Source: an uncultured Bacteroides sp. (GTDB lineage Bacteria > Bacteroidota > Bacteroidia > Bacteroidales > Bacteroidaceae). Taken from it: a stretch of DNA of 57,189 bases. How positions within the stretch are numbered: the first letter of the stretch is position 1; each line of letters opens with the position of its first letter. Shown here piece by piece: positions 1 through 8,439 of the stretch. The stretch lies in NCBI RefSeq assembly GCF_905207245.1, contig NZ_CAJLKP010000036.1, positions 1 to 57,189 on the forward strand, written 5' to 3'. The notes beneath the pieces are model-generated. The model was not told the origin of the DNA and made no database searches. It worked only from the letters and a program-made list of their open reading frames with translations. A program made the position numbers and the translations under genes.

Positions 1-2
1 AT

Positions 3-56
3 GCTTCCATATGAATTTCTAATTTTAGAAGTGTCAACTTATTCAGTACACTACAG
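3..56 (+). repeat. Left copy of 54-bp terminal inverted repeat (IS-end-like)
   Basis: These 54 bases are the exact reverse complement of the last 54 bases of the window. Read outward from the window interior the sequence starts CTGTAGTGTACTGAATAAG. Some IS3-family (IS150-group) elements start with TGTACTG, so this may be the end of an insertion sequence. No transposase lies inside the window, so the family is not assigned. The most likely reading is that the assembly stopped in a multicopy element on both sides. Confidence 0.75.
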
Positions 57-178
57 AAACTTGCGTTTCTAAGGCTGGGAACTGTCGTTTCCTACCAGTG
101 GGAAACTGTAAGATGCTGTTTACTAATGATATGTAATAGGATGTTGTTGGGGCTTTGCACTCTCTGAAGAGCCTGTTA

Positions 179-1426
179 TCAGCGATGGAAAGTAGGGTAC
201 TTGTTGTTGAAACGGAAGCCGATACCCAGCATCAGATAGTTAGGGTCACTGAAATTCTTCAGATTATAGCCTACGTGCAGATAGGAACTGTGGGTCAGCT
301 CTACTTTGAGAGACAGTACTTGATAGATACCTTTGAGGTCGCCACCACCATGCAGAATGTTGGCACCGATACCTACACCTACCGTAAAGTATGGCATCAC
401 GTACTCGGCTCGTCCGGAGATTCCCAAGGCTAACTGTTTGTGGAAAGCTGGTTTGTAGCATTCATTGCCGTATCCGGGAATGGTATAAACGTTGGAACTT
501 GCATCATAAACACCGTCCAGTGACACTCCGGTGCGGAACTTATATCCGATGTTGTACATAGGGGCAAAATTGAAACCAAGCACTGTATAGGCATCCGGTG
601 AAGCTATTTGTCCGTTTCCCACCCATACGCCTTTTCGCCTCCACGAGCCGAACAGGGTCAGGTCATAGCTGACGTGGCGCGGAAATTTGGGTACGGGAGC
701 CCAATAGGTGGGTTTGGTGAGCGCTTCTTCCGGCCTGTTGAAGTTGCAGACAACTCCTACTTTTAGTCCTATGGTATTCAGGCCTGCATTCGGAAATTTC
801 GTGTTGCCGTTGGAGAAGTGAGTACCTGTAAATCCGGCAATCAGGTCGATTTCCCGCGAAACCATCCAGTTCAGTTGCAAACCGGCATTGATGTAGGCAT
901 TGGCTTTCGAACCGATGACACTATTGTGCATATTTCCGTATTCATCATAAGGCTTCCAACCGAGGGACAGGCCGAAGTTCCATTCATAATTGAGTGATAA
1001 CCTCGAGGTGATACGGGCAATGCGTGCACCCTGGTAGAGATAGATGGCAAGCGGATTTCCCAGTTCTTCTTTGCTGCCGAAGTCGTAGTATCCTACGCCT
1101 ATGCCTTGATAGGCACTACCGTAAATGCGGTCGGCGCAGGTATTAGGCTTGAACTGGAATGAATATTTCAGGTGGGCGGAATATCCCCATTCAAAAGGTT
1201 TCCATTGTGCATTGTCTCCTGCCAGGAACGAACTGGTCTGGAAGATGTATCCGGGACGGTATTCTACGCCAAGTCTGTGAATGAAACGTTTTGCGAAGGA
1301 AGCTGTGTCCGGATTATAGCCCGGGACATTGTCTTGTATCCGGCTTTTTGCGTTAGCAACGTCAGACAAGAAAAGCATTACTCCTGCGAGAGCCATCAGT
1401 TTCCACATCTTTATATTGCTTTTCAT
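179..1426 (-). CDS. PagL-like outer-membrane lipid A deacylase (acyloxyacyl hydrolase family)
   Basis: Predicted outer-membrane beta-barrel of about 415 residues with an N-terminal signal peptide ending near ANA. The segment GTHFSNGNTKFPNAGLN matches the H-x-S-N catalytic signature of PagL-type lipid A 3-O-deacylases, which remove an acyl chain from lipid A in the outer membrane. The rest alternates aromatic and glycine-rich strands typical of barrels. The protein is about twice the size of PagL, so a second barrel-like half of unknown role is present. I chose the ATG at 1426 because it directly precedes the signal peptide and because a TATATTTG -7 box lies at 1486-1493, which excludes the longer upstream start. 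It lies downstream of the dcw operon and is separated from it by a terminator. Family assignment is reasonably sure; substrate is inferred. Confidence 0.7.
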   Translation of the reverse strand: MKSNIKMWKLMALAGVMLFLSDVANAKSRIQDNVPGYNPDTASFAKRFIHRLGVEYRPGYIFQTSSFLAGDNAQWKPFEWGYSAHLKYSFQFKPNTCADRIYGSAYQGIGVGYYDFGSKEELGNPLAIYLYQGARIARITSRLSLNYEWNFGLSLGWKPYDEYGNMHNSVIGSKANAYINAGLQLNWMVSREIDLIAGFTGTHFSNGNTKFPNAGLNTIGLKVGVVCNFNRPEEALTKPTYWAPVPKFPRHVSYDLTLFGSWRRKGVWVGNGQIASPDAYTVLGFNFAPMYNIGYKFRTGVSLDGVYDASSNVYTIPGYGNECYKPAFHKQLALGISGRAEYVMPYFTVGVGIGANILHGGGDLKGIYQVLSLKVELTHSSYLHVGYNLKNFSDPNYLMLGIGFRFNNKYPTFHR

Positions 1427-1485
1427 ACTATTGTGCCAGAGTTCTAGTTTTATTATTATGGGGGATATTCCCTTAAAATGCGTGG

Positions 1486-1493
1486 CAAATATA
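1486..1493 (-). promoter_or_regulatory. -7 promoter box for the PagL-like gene
   Basis: On the minus strand this reads TATATTTG, an exact match to the Bacteroides -7 consensus TAnnTTTG, about 60 nt upstream of the ATG at 1426. I see no convincing TTTG box about 20 nt further upstream. Confidence 0.45.
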
Positions 1494-1542
1494 ACGATAG
1501 TATTTGAAAAAGAAATTATGATACTCAAGAAAATGTGAAAAG

Positions 1543-1590
1543 AAGCCGTGTTTTCACGGGAATTTCATTATTCCGGTGGAAACACGGCTT
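1543..1590 (-). terminator. Intrinsic terminator at the end of the dcw operon
   Basis: An 11-bp perfect stem (AAGCCGTGTTT pairing with AAACACGGCTT) is extended by an imperfect stem. On the minus strand it is followed by the T-rich CTTTTCACATTTTCTT. It lies 24 nt beyond the yqeY stop codon and separates the dcw operon from the next gene. Confidence 0.75.
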
Positions 1591-1613
1591 GTAATAAGAA
1601 TAAAAACAGGAAG

Positions 1614-2063
1614 TTATCCCAGTAATTCTTTTACTTTTGCGGAGATGGCACGGCCTTCGGCAAGTCCGGCAAGTTTCTTGGAAGCAACGCCCATTACCTT
1701 GCCCATATCCTTACCACCGGTAGCACCGGTTTCAGCAATGATTTCTTTCAAAGCGGCTTCCAGTTCTTCGGCTGACATCTGCTTCGGCAGATAAACCTCA
1801 ATAACTTTCACTTGCTCCAGTTCTTCATCAGCCAAGTCTTGACGACCTTGCTGTATATAGATTTCGGCAGCATCTTTGCCTTGCTTCATCAACTTCTGCA
1901 TGATTTTCAACGCGGCGTCGTCAGTCAGGGTGTCATTGGCTCCCGGGGCAGTCTTTGCTTCCAGAAATACTTTCTTGATGTTTCTCAATGTGTTGAGAGC
2001 CACTCTGTCTTTGGCTTTCATTGCGGTTTTTATGTCTTCGCTGACTCTTTCAAATAAATCCAT
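1614..2063 (-). CDS. yqeY: GatB/YqeY domain protein
   Basis: A 149-residue cytoplasmic protein starting MDLFERVSEDIKTAMKAKD, typical of the YqeY family. The family resembles the C-terminal tRNA-interacting domain of GatB, the amidotransferase subunit; its own biochemical role is not established. Length matches the family (about 150 residues), and it ends in the characteristic VKELLG helix. It is the last gene of the dcw operon, about 105 nt after ftsZ, and an intrinsic terminator follows. Position suggests cotranscription with ftsZ, not a proven role in division. Confidence 0.85.
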   Translation of the reverse strand: MDLFERVSEDIKTAMKAKDRVALNTLRNIKKVFLEAKTAPGANDTLTDDAALKIMQKLMKQGKDAAEIYIQQGRQDLADEELEQVKVIEVYLPKQMSAEELEAALKEIIAETGATGGKDMGKVMGVASKKLAGLAEGRAISAKVKELLG

Positions 2064-2070
2064 ATTTCTT

Positions 2071-2163
2071 AAATTGAGAATTGAAAATTGATAATATTGA
2101 GTAAATTAAGAATTGAAAAGTAAGAAACAAGACTATCATTTCTCAATTTTCAATTCTCAATTT
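2071..2163 (-). repeat. Intergenic inverted repeat between ftsZ and yqeY
   Basis: A perfect 21-bp inverted repeat (arms 2071-2091 and 2143-2163) is built of A/T-rich words such as AATTGAGAATTGA. The 51-nt loop contains a further partial copy. It fills nearly the whole gap between two genes of one operon and has no T-run, so it is unlikely to be a simple terminator. RNA processing or stability is possible. Confidence 0.75.
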
Positions 2164-2168
2164 TTAAT

Positions 2169-3488
2169 TTAAAAAGTGATTACGCCTCCTAAGTCTTCGC
2201 CTCCTTGTGCTTCTTCCGTGGCCATCTGTCCTTCAGCGGCAGCTTTGGTTTTGATGGTGCTCAGGGTGCTCTTGTCACGCAAATACGTCGGTGAGCTTTC
2301 CACCATGCTGATGATGTCGGCATTGTCCAGGTCCTCGGGATTGAAGATGTAGATATGGCGGCGCTTGCGGATGTTCTTGCTTCCGATGCCGCTGGCGCTT
2401 TCGCCGTATGCTTTGCGGATACGTTCCTTGTTCTTTTCTTTCTCTTCTTCGAGTTGGAGCTGGCGTTCTTCTTCTTCCTGACTGCGTTTCTCGAGTACAC
2501 TGTCCATGCCCGGAACGTCTTCCACTCCGAAGCCGGTGGCAAGTACGGTAATTTTTACTTTACCCTCCAGCGTATTGTCCATAGCCACACCCCAGATTAC
2601 TTCCACACCTTCGCGGAACTTGCTCATGAACTCGTGGATTTCGTTCATTTCTTCCATCATCAGTTCCGAGCTTTCGCAGAACGAAACGTTTAGCATCACC
2701 TTCTTGGCGTTGAAGATGTCGTTGTTGTTCAGCAACGGAGAGTGCAGGGCGTCGTCTATGGCTTTCGTCACACGGCTTTCACCTTCGCCGAAGCCGGTAC
2801 TCATGATGGCTACACCACCATCTTTGAGGATGGTTTTCACATCAGCAAAGTCCAGATTTACCGTTCCGCGCATGGTGATGATTTCAGCAATACTCTTGGC
2901 AGCGATGGACAGGGTGTCATCGGCTTTGCCGAAAGCATTCATGAATGTCAGGTCGGAATATATTTCGCGCAGGCGTTCGTTGTTGATAACCAGTAAGGCA
3001 TCTACGTGCTGGGCGATACGTTCCACGCCGTCCAGTGCCTGGATAATCTTCTTTTCACCTTCGAAGATGAACGGTATGGTGACGATACCAACCGTGAGGA
3101 TGTCCATTTCCTTGGCGATGCGGGCAATGACGGGAGCGGCTCCCGTACCTGTTCCGCCGCCCATTCCGGCGGTGATGAATACCATTTTCGTACCGTCATT
3201 CAGCAACGCTTTGATTTCTTCGTTGCTTTCTTCGGCAGCTTCGCGGGCACGTTCGGGACGGTTTCCGGCACCCAGTCCCTCGGTGATAGAACGCCCCAGT
3301 TGTAGTTTCACGGGGACGGGAGACTCTTTCAACGCTTGGTTGTCCGTGTTGCACAGAACGAACGTCACGTCGTGTATGCCTTCCCGGTACATGTGGTTCA
3401 CGGCGTTACCACCACCACCACCTACACCAATCACTTTGATGATTTTCGGTGAGTCTGTCGGGAAATCGAATTGTACTATATCGTCCAT
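2169..3488 (-). CDS. ftsZ: Cell division GTPase FtsZ
   Basis: Tubulin-like GTPase of 439 residues that polymerises into the cytokinetic ring. The tubulin signature GGGTGTGAAP, the N-terminal nucleotide-binding stretch VIGVGGGGGNAVNHM and the T7-loop region (NLDFADVKTIL) are all present. The GTPase core covers roughly residues 15-325. A variable charged linker rich in E, K and R follows, then a Bacteroidota-type tail with RKRRHIYIFNPEDLDNADI and a terminal GGVITF. It follows ftsA by 20 nt in the dcw operon. The ATG at 3488 gives the expected N-terminus. Confidence 0.98.
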   Translation of the reverse strand: MDDIVQFDFPTDSPKIIKVIGVGGGGGNAVNHMYREGIHDVTFVLCNTDNQALKESPVPVKLQLGRSITEGLGAGNRPERAREAAEESNEEIKALLNDGTKMVFITAGMGGGTGTGAAPVIARIAKEMDILTVGIVTIPFIFEGEKKIIQALDGVERIAQHVDALLVINNERLREIYSDLTFMNAFGKADDTLSIAAKSIAEIITMRGTVNLDFADVKTILKDGGVAIMSTGFGEGESRVTKAIDDALHSPLLNNNDIFNAKKVMLNVSFCESSELMMEEMNEIHEFMSKFREGVEVIWGVAMDNTLEGKVKITVLATGFGVEDVPGMDSVLEKRSQEEEERQLQLEEEKEKNKERIRKAYGESASGIGSKNIRKRRHIYIFNPEDLDNADIISMVESSPTYLRDKSTLSTIKTKAAAEGQMATEEAQGGEDLGGVITF

Positions 3489-3508
3489 AGTTCCTTATTT
3501 TATTAAGT

Positions 3509-4933
3509 TTATTTCAAATCATCATCCGAGAAGATTTCATTGGAAAGTTTGTTGAAGGTCTTTTCAAACCAGCCTGGCCCTTCTTTCTTCTTTCTCTTCT
3601 TCTCTTCTTTTTCTTTGCGTTCTTTCTCTTTGCGTTCCCGTTCGCGGCGTTCCTTTTCTTCCTTTTCGCGCTGGGCTTTGGCGGCACGGGCGGCAGCTTC
3701 CTGTTCTTTCAGGGCTTCGTCGTTACCGAACATATCGGCGGGCTTGGGAGGAGTGGGAGGGGTGGTGGGAGCAGGTTTCACCTCTTGTAGGCAGCAGTTC
3801 TCATTTCCTGCGGCAAGTAGTCCGAGCAACGTATTTTGTATTCCGTCTTTCTTCAATACATCGCCGAAGCCATAGATGGTGTTGTGGATGAACTTCGTCG
3901 TCTTCACCTTTTCGGCTTTACTGCGTTTGCGGAATGCCTCTTCCAGATTCTTCAGGTTGGCGCCGCCACCGGTGAAGATGACACCGGATAGTAGCTTGTC
4001 TTCGTATCCTGAAAGCTGCAATTGGTTCCATACGTTGGCAAGGATTTCCTCGGCACGGGCATCGATGATGTCGTTCAATACGCTGAGCTCAATGCTACGA
4101 CCATCTTCCAGCAAACAAACGGCAGGAGTTTCAGCCTCTTCTTCCTCATAAAGCATATCGCCATGTTTCAGCTTCAACTGCTCTGCTTCCGATTCTTCCA
4201 TTTGCAGGGAAGTGATGTCACGGGTGATGTTGTTTCCACCCAATGGCAGTACACTGAGGAAGCGGAGTATATTGTTTTTGTATACCGATATGGTGGTGGT
4301 ATCTGCGCCGAAGTCGACCAATGCGCAACCCGAACGCATCTCGCTTTCTGTCAGCACGGCATTTGCCAAGGCTATCGGGGCGATAAGCAAATCGGCTATT
4401 TCCACTTTGGCCTGTTCAAAGCTGTGTTCCAGGTTTTTTTTGAGGGAAGCACGCGCCACGATATTCAGGAAGTTTCCCGTAATGCGTTTGCCTGCCACCC
4501 CTACCGGGTCAGCTTGGAGGTTATTGTCTATCTTATATTCCTGCGGGGCGACATCCAGCACGCTCATGTCTATTAAAGGAACTTCGAGGTTTTCGTCGCT
4601 GATTGCGTCTACCAACTCTTGCGAGATAATCCCTTCTTCTTCGAGCACACGGCTTACCGCATTCTTTACCGTGCGCAATGACTGTCCGCCGATGCCTACA
4701 TATACTTTGGCAATGGAGTTGTTCAACTGACTTTCTAGCTTGTTGATGATGGAAGTCAATGCCTGTGCGGTCTTATCAATGTTGTAGATGACGCCTTTGT
4801 GGATAAAAGAAGCGGCATCTTCACGCGCATAAGCCAGCACTTGTATGCTTCCGTCACTGTTCTTCTTTCCTGCAATACCGGAAATCTTGGAAGAACTCAA
4901 CTCAATAGCGGCGATAAATTCTGTTGTTGCCAT
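3509..4933 (-). CDS. ftsA: Cell division protein FtsA
   Basis: Actin-fold ATPase of 474 residues that tethers FtsZ filaments to the membrane. The core runs to about residue 390 and includes the phosphate-binding ALVDFGADTTTISVY and the adenosine motif VIFTGGGANLKNLE. After a proline-rich hinge (PAPTTPPTPPKP) comes a run of about 45 residues made almost only of K, E and R, and then a short amphipathic helix (GPGWFEKTFNKLSNEIF), the expected membrane-targeting sequence. The charged run should form a long single helix placing the membrane anchor away from the ATPase domain. It lies between ftsQ and ftsZ. Confidence 0.97.
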   Translation of the reverse strand: MATTEFIAAIELSSSKISGIAGKKNSDGSIQVLAYAREDAASFIHKGVIYNIDKTAQALTSIINKLESQLNNSIAKVYVGIGGQSLRTVKNAVSRVLEEEGIISQELVDAISDENLEVPLIDMSVLDVAPQEYKIDNNLQADPVGVAGKRITGNFLNIVARASLKKNLEHSFEQAKVEIADLLIAPIALANAVLTESEMRSGCALVDFGADTTTISVYKNNILRFLSVLPLGGNNITRDITSLQMEESEAEQLKLKHGDMLYEEEEAETPAVCLLEDGRSIELSVLNDIIDARAEEILANVWNQLQLSGYEDKLLSGVIFTGGGANLKNLEEAFRKRSKAEKVKTTKFIHNTIYGFGDVLKKDGIQNTLLGLLAAGNENCCLQEVKPAPTTPPTPPKPADMFGNDEALKEQEAAARAAKAQREKEEKERRERERKEKERKEKEEKKRKKKEGPGWFEKTFNKLSNEIFSDDDLK

Positions 4934-4945
4934 ATATTTCTTTGT

Positions 4946-5046
4946 TTATAAGTTTATAAGTTGACAAGTTTATAAGTTGACGAGTTGACAAGGAAGAGAC
5001 TGCAAAAGCCTTGTTCCCTTGTTAACTTGTCTCCTTGTTAACTTAT
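4946..5046 (-). repeat. Octamer-repeat hairpin between ftsQ and ftsA
   Basis: One arm is made of tandem 8-nt words (AAGTTTAT, AAGTTGAC, GAGTTGAC) and the other of the near-complementary words CCTTGTTC, CCTTGTTA, ACTTGTCT. Together they can fold into a long stem if G-U pairs are allowed. The same word family recurs at 13789-13864 and 16257-16353. It fills the ftsQ-ftsA gap. Confidence 0.7.
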
Positions 5047-5783
5047 TCTTTCCGTTTTGTACAGATAATCTGGTTACTAAATTCAACGTTAATACGTGAA
5101 TATTTGTTCCATCCTACCTTATTTAATCCTCTTTCATAGAAAGCTTTCACCCGGTCGAGCTTACGCTCGAAGCCATCCAGTTTGCCGAGGTAGATGATAT
5201 GGTCGCCTACACGCGGCACTAATTCGACGTTTCTGTCGGACAGCACATGTATCTGTTCAACCTGTGCGTCCCAGAACTTATTATTCTGCAAAAATACACC
5301 AAACTTATATAAATCCCTCATGGCAAACGACTTTTCTACTCTTCCGGTCACGATGGCGAGGTGGGCCACGCACTTTGCGTCGGGTGGCATCACCATTCCT
5401 TTGTTGTCCAGATAGTAGTTTTCGCCGTTGGCGCTCATTACCCGCAGGATGGGGACTCGCTGGCTAACTTCCACGCAAAGTTTTCCGCTGGGAGTCTTGT
5501 AGCATTCCACTTCGTCGATGAGCGGATGTTTGGTAAGTTCCTTTTCCAACGTTTTGCTTCGAATACGGTCCATTGGCTTGCCAACAGGATAGATACCTTT
5601 TTTCTCCAGTATATCTGCTACCTCCTTCTTAGTGATGAAGCCGGCATAAACTGTATCTTTGATAACCAATTCCATGTCATGACACACCTGACCGGCAGGC
5701 TTCCGGTTGAAAGCCGTGATAGCCACCACCAGATAGGCAATGATGAGCAGCAGGACGATGGACAATAGAATTCGCTTAATCAT
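5043..5783 (-). CDS. ftsQ: Cell division protein FtsQ
   Basis: A 246-residue bitopic divisome protein. A single N-terminal membrane helix (about residues 4-24, LLSIVLLLIIAYLVVAITAF) is followed by a periplasmic domain with a POTRA-like start (TVYAGFITKKEVADILEKKGI, read in parts) and the FtsQ beta domain. It should link the FtsL-containing complex to the rest of the divisome. Sequence conservation of FtsQ is low in general. The assignment rests on the topology, the size and the invariable position between murC and ftsA. ATG at 5783. Confidence 0.9.
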   Translation of the reverse strand: MIKRILLSIVLLLIIAYLVVAITAFNRKPAGQVCHDMELVIKDTVYAGFITKKEVADILEKKGIYPVGKPMDRIRSKTLEKELTKHPLIDEVECYKTPSGKLCVEVSQRVPILRVMSANGENYYLDNKGMVMPPDAKCVAHLAIVTGRVEKSFAMRDLYKFGVFLQNNKFWDAQVEQIHVLSDRNVELVPRVGDHIIYLGKLDGFERKLDRVKAFYERGLNKVGWNKYSRINVEFSNQIICTKRKE

Positions 5784-5795
5784 AATGTTTATATT

Positions 5796-5884
5796 AATGA
5801 AGAATTAAGAATGAAGAATGAGAAATTTAGCTGCGCTGTGTAAGAATGATGCGCAGCCAAATTCTTCATTCTTAATTCCTCATT
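5796..5884 (-). repeat. Intergenic inverted repeat between murC and ftsQ
   Basis: Left arm 5796-5836 and right arm 5851-5884 pair over most of their length. The core is GCTGCGC with GCGCAGC, with outer arms made of the words GAATTAAGAATGAAGAA and complement. A 7-nt internal bulge is present. The right arm overlaps the end of murC, so the element runs into coding sequence. Confidence 0.7.
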
Positions 5885-7257
5885 CTTAATTTAAGTTGTT
5901 TCGTGATTTCGGGGACATAGTTGTCTATATCTCCGGCACCTAATGTAATCAGCACTTCAATCTGCTTTTGCGAGAGCAAGTGTGGTATCTCTTCCTTTTT
6001 ACACATACATTTCTCGATACCCGGACGCAGGTTGTCATATATCAATTGGCTGGTGACACCGGGAATGGGTTGCTCACGCGCCGGATAAATATCTACGAGG
6101 ATAACTTCGTCGAGCAATGACAGGCTGTCGGCAAATTCCTTGTAGAAGTCGCGGGTGCGGGTATAGAGATGCGGCTGGAAGATAGCTGTAATCTTTTTGT
6201 CCTGATACAAATCACGGATAGACTTCACGCTTTGTGCAATTTCGGCAGGATGGTGGGCATAGTCACTCAGGAATACGACCTTGTCATTCTTTATTTTGAA
6301 GTCGAAGCGACGGTCTACCCCCCGGAAACTTGCCATGCCGAGTTTGATTTCTTCGTCGGTAGCACCGCTAAGGTGGGCGAGTGCCATAGCTGCCACGCCG
6401 TTCTCTATATTGATGCTGACGGGGACGCCCAGTTGAATATCGTTGATACGTGTATCGGGTGCCACGAAGTCGATGAATATCTCACCGTTTCCGATACGGA
6501 TATTCTCGGCATGGAAATCACCTTCGGTGCGGGCATAGGTATAGACCTTTACGCCGGGTTGCACATCAGGCTTCAGGGCAATATCTTTATGTATAATCAA
6601 CGCACCGCCCGGTTGAATAAGTGTAGTGTAGTGACGGAAACTTTCCAAATAAGCCTCTTCTGTGCCGTAGATATCCAGATGGTCGGGATCGGTGGCGGTA
6701 ATCACGCTCATGTAAGGTGATAACCAATGGAACGAACGGTCAAATTCATCTGCCTCAATAACTGTGTAAGGGCTGGATGGTGACAACAACAGGTTCGTTC
6801 CGTAATTTTTGGAGATACCTCCGAGAAATGCGGTGCAACCGACATGTGATTGATGAAGCAGATGGGCGGCCATTGTGCTGGTGGTGGTCTTACCGTGTGT
6901 TCCGGCAACACATAAACCTTTACTGCTGTGAGTGATGGTTCCCAAGACCTGGGCACGCTTCTGTATTTCAAAACCGTTATTGCGGAAGTATGCTAACTCG
7001 GCATGTTCCTGCGGAACGGCCGGGGTATATATTACTAAAGTCGTTTCCTTATCTTTGCAAGCTTCGGGAATAAGATTCACGTTTTCTTCGTAGTGTATCT
7101 TTGCGCCTTCGGTTATGAGGTGTTCGGTTAGTTCGCTCGGGGTACGGTCATAACCCGCAACGAGCTTTCCTTTGGATAGGAAATAACGTATCAGGGCGCT
7201 CATGCCGATGCCGCCGGCACCAACGAAATATACGGATTTGATGTTTTCTATATTCAT
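5872..7257 (-). CDS. murC: UDP-N-acetylmuramate--L-alanine ligase MurC
   Basis: Cytoplasmic Mur ligase that adds L-alanine to UDP-MurNAc, the first step of stem-peptide synthesis. Three-domain layout: an N-terminal Rossmann-type domain with VYFVGAGGIGMSALIRYF, the central ATPase domain with the P-loop AGTHGKTTTSTM, and a C-terminal ligase domain with the DYAHHPAEI motif. Of two possible starts I chose ATG 7257 (MNIENIKS), which lies directly before the conserved start of the family. A GTG at 7275 would overlap the murG stop by four bases and add six residues. Between murG and ftsQ in the dcw operon. Confidence 0.97.
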   Translation of the reverse strand: MNIENIKSVYFVGAGGIGMSALIRYFLSKGKLVAGYDRTPSELTEHLITEGAKIHYEENVNLIPEACKDKETTLVIYTPAVPQEHAELAYFRNNGFEIQKRAQVLGTITHSSKGLCVAGTHGKTTTSTMAAHLLHQSHVGCTAFLGGISKNYGTNLLLSPSSPYTVIEADEFDRSFHWLSPYMSVITATDPDHLDIYGTEEAYLESFRHYTTLIQPGGALIIHKDIALKPDVQPGVKVYTYARTEGDFHAENIRIGNGEIFIDFVAPDTRINDIQLGVPVSINIENGVAAMALAHLSGATDEEIKLGMASFRGVDRRFDFKIKNDKVVFLSDYAHHPAEIAQSVKSIRDLYQDKKITAIFQPHLYTRTRDFYKEFADSLSLLDEVILVDIYPAREQPIPGVTSQLIYDNLRPGIEKCMCKKEEIPHLLSQKQIEVLITLGAGDIDNYVPEITKQLKLRMRN

Positions 7258-7271
7258 GTATTTTAGTGTTA

Positions 7272-8429
7272 TCACTTATCGTTATCTATCAGTTTCAATA
7301 CTTCTTTTGCAATAATAGTTGCTGAGTCAGGTAAAGCCAGTGTAGCAATGTTTTCGCTCAGCACTTTCAGCTTTTTGTCATCAGCAACAGTTTCAAGTGC
7401 CACAGGTACCAGTTGTTCCATTGCATCCACATCTTTCACATAGATAGCTGCTTCTTTGTTTACCAATGCCAGTGCATTTTTAGTCTGGTGATCTTCTGCC
7501 ACATTGGGCGAAGGCACCAGGATAACCGGCTTTTGCAGCAGGCAGAACTCGGAGATAGAACCGGCTCCCGCACGTGAAATAACCAGGTCGGCAGCCGCAT
7601 ACGCACTTGCCATATCCTTGATGAAATCCGTCACATACAGGTTCGGGATAGCGGGGATACGCGGATTGCGTACAGCCTCACCCGTTGCCGTGGTGATGGC
7701 ATCTTTGATTTGCTGGATATATATTTTTCCTGTTTGCCAGATAAACTGAATATCGCTATGTGCTTTTATTGTATCCAGTGCAGCAATCAGCGTTTGGTTG
7801 ATGGTGCGGGCGCCAAGGCTTCCACCCAATATCAATACCGTTTTCTTCTCCGGGTTGAAACCGAATGAAGCTACAGCTTCTTCGCGCCCCAGTTTGTTTG
7901 CCAGTAAATTCTGGCGTACCGGATTTCCCGTCATGATAATCTTGTCTGCGGGGAAGAATTTCTCCATGCCATCATATGCCACACAAATCTTGCATGCCTT
8001 TTGTGCAAGCAGTTTATTCGTTACACCTGCATAAGAATTTTGTTCCTGTATCAAAGTTGGCACTCCCATCATGCCTGCCACTTTCAAAGTCGGACCACTG
8101 GCATATCCGCCTACTCCTACAGCTACTTGCGGCTGAAATTCCTTCACTATCCGGCGTGCCTTCCACTGGCTTCGTAGCAACTTCACGATTACTGCGAAGT
8201 TCTTCCATAAGCGTTTGCGGTCGAATCCGGCTACGGGCAAACCGATGATTTTGTATCCTGCGTCGGGCACACGCTGCATTTCCATCCGCCCTTCTGCACC
8301 TACAAAGAGGATTTCTGCATCAGGTTGAAGTTCTTTGATGGCGTTGGCAATGGATACTGCGGGGAAAATGTGCCCCCCTGTACCTCCACCGCTGATAATG
8401 ACGCGCGGCCCGTTATTTTTTGTTTCCAT
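7272..8429 (-). CDS. murG: UDP-GlcNAc--lipid I N-acetylglucosaminyltransferase MurG
   Basis: GT28 glycosyltransferase acting at the inner face of the cytoplasmic membrane. It adds GlcNAc to lipid I to make lipid II. Diagnostic motifs are the N-terminal GGGTGGHIFPAVSIANAI, the central ILGGSLGARTINQ and the UDP-sugar-binding ISRAGAGSISEF. The ATG at 8429 begins METKNNGPRVIISGGG and avoids the overlap with ftsW that a longer ATG start at 8459 would create; both are possible. It precedes murC. Confidence 0.97.
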   Translation of the reverse strand: METKNNGPRVIISGGGTGGHIFPAVSIANAIKELQPDAEILFVGAEGRMEMQRVPDAGYKIIGLPVAGFDRKRLWKNFAVIVKLLRSQWKARRIVKEFQPQVAVGVGGYASGPTLKVAGMMGVPTLIQEQNSYAGVTNKLLAQKACKICVAYDGMEKFFPADKIIMTGNPVRQNLLANKLGREEAVASFGFNPEKKTVLILGGSLGARTINQTLIAALDTIKAHSDIQFIWQTGKIYIQQIKDAITTATGEAVRNPRIPAIPNLYVTDFIKDMASAYAAADLVISRAGAGSISEFCLLQKPVILVPSPNVAEDHQTKNALALVNKEAAIYVKDVDAMEQLVPVALETVADDKKLKVLSENIATLALPDSATIIAKEVLKLIDNDK

Positions 8430-8439
8430 ATCCTTGTTA

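Noticed and set aside
57..178. Possible transposase remnant next to the left terminal repeat
   Set aside because: No frame of useful length or recognisable motif is seen here. The element would lie outside the window.
2506..3555. Long open frame of 349 codons opposite ftsZ
   Set aside because: It is a shadow of the ftsZ codon pattern, low-complexity and serine-rich, with no recognisable domain.
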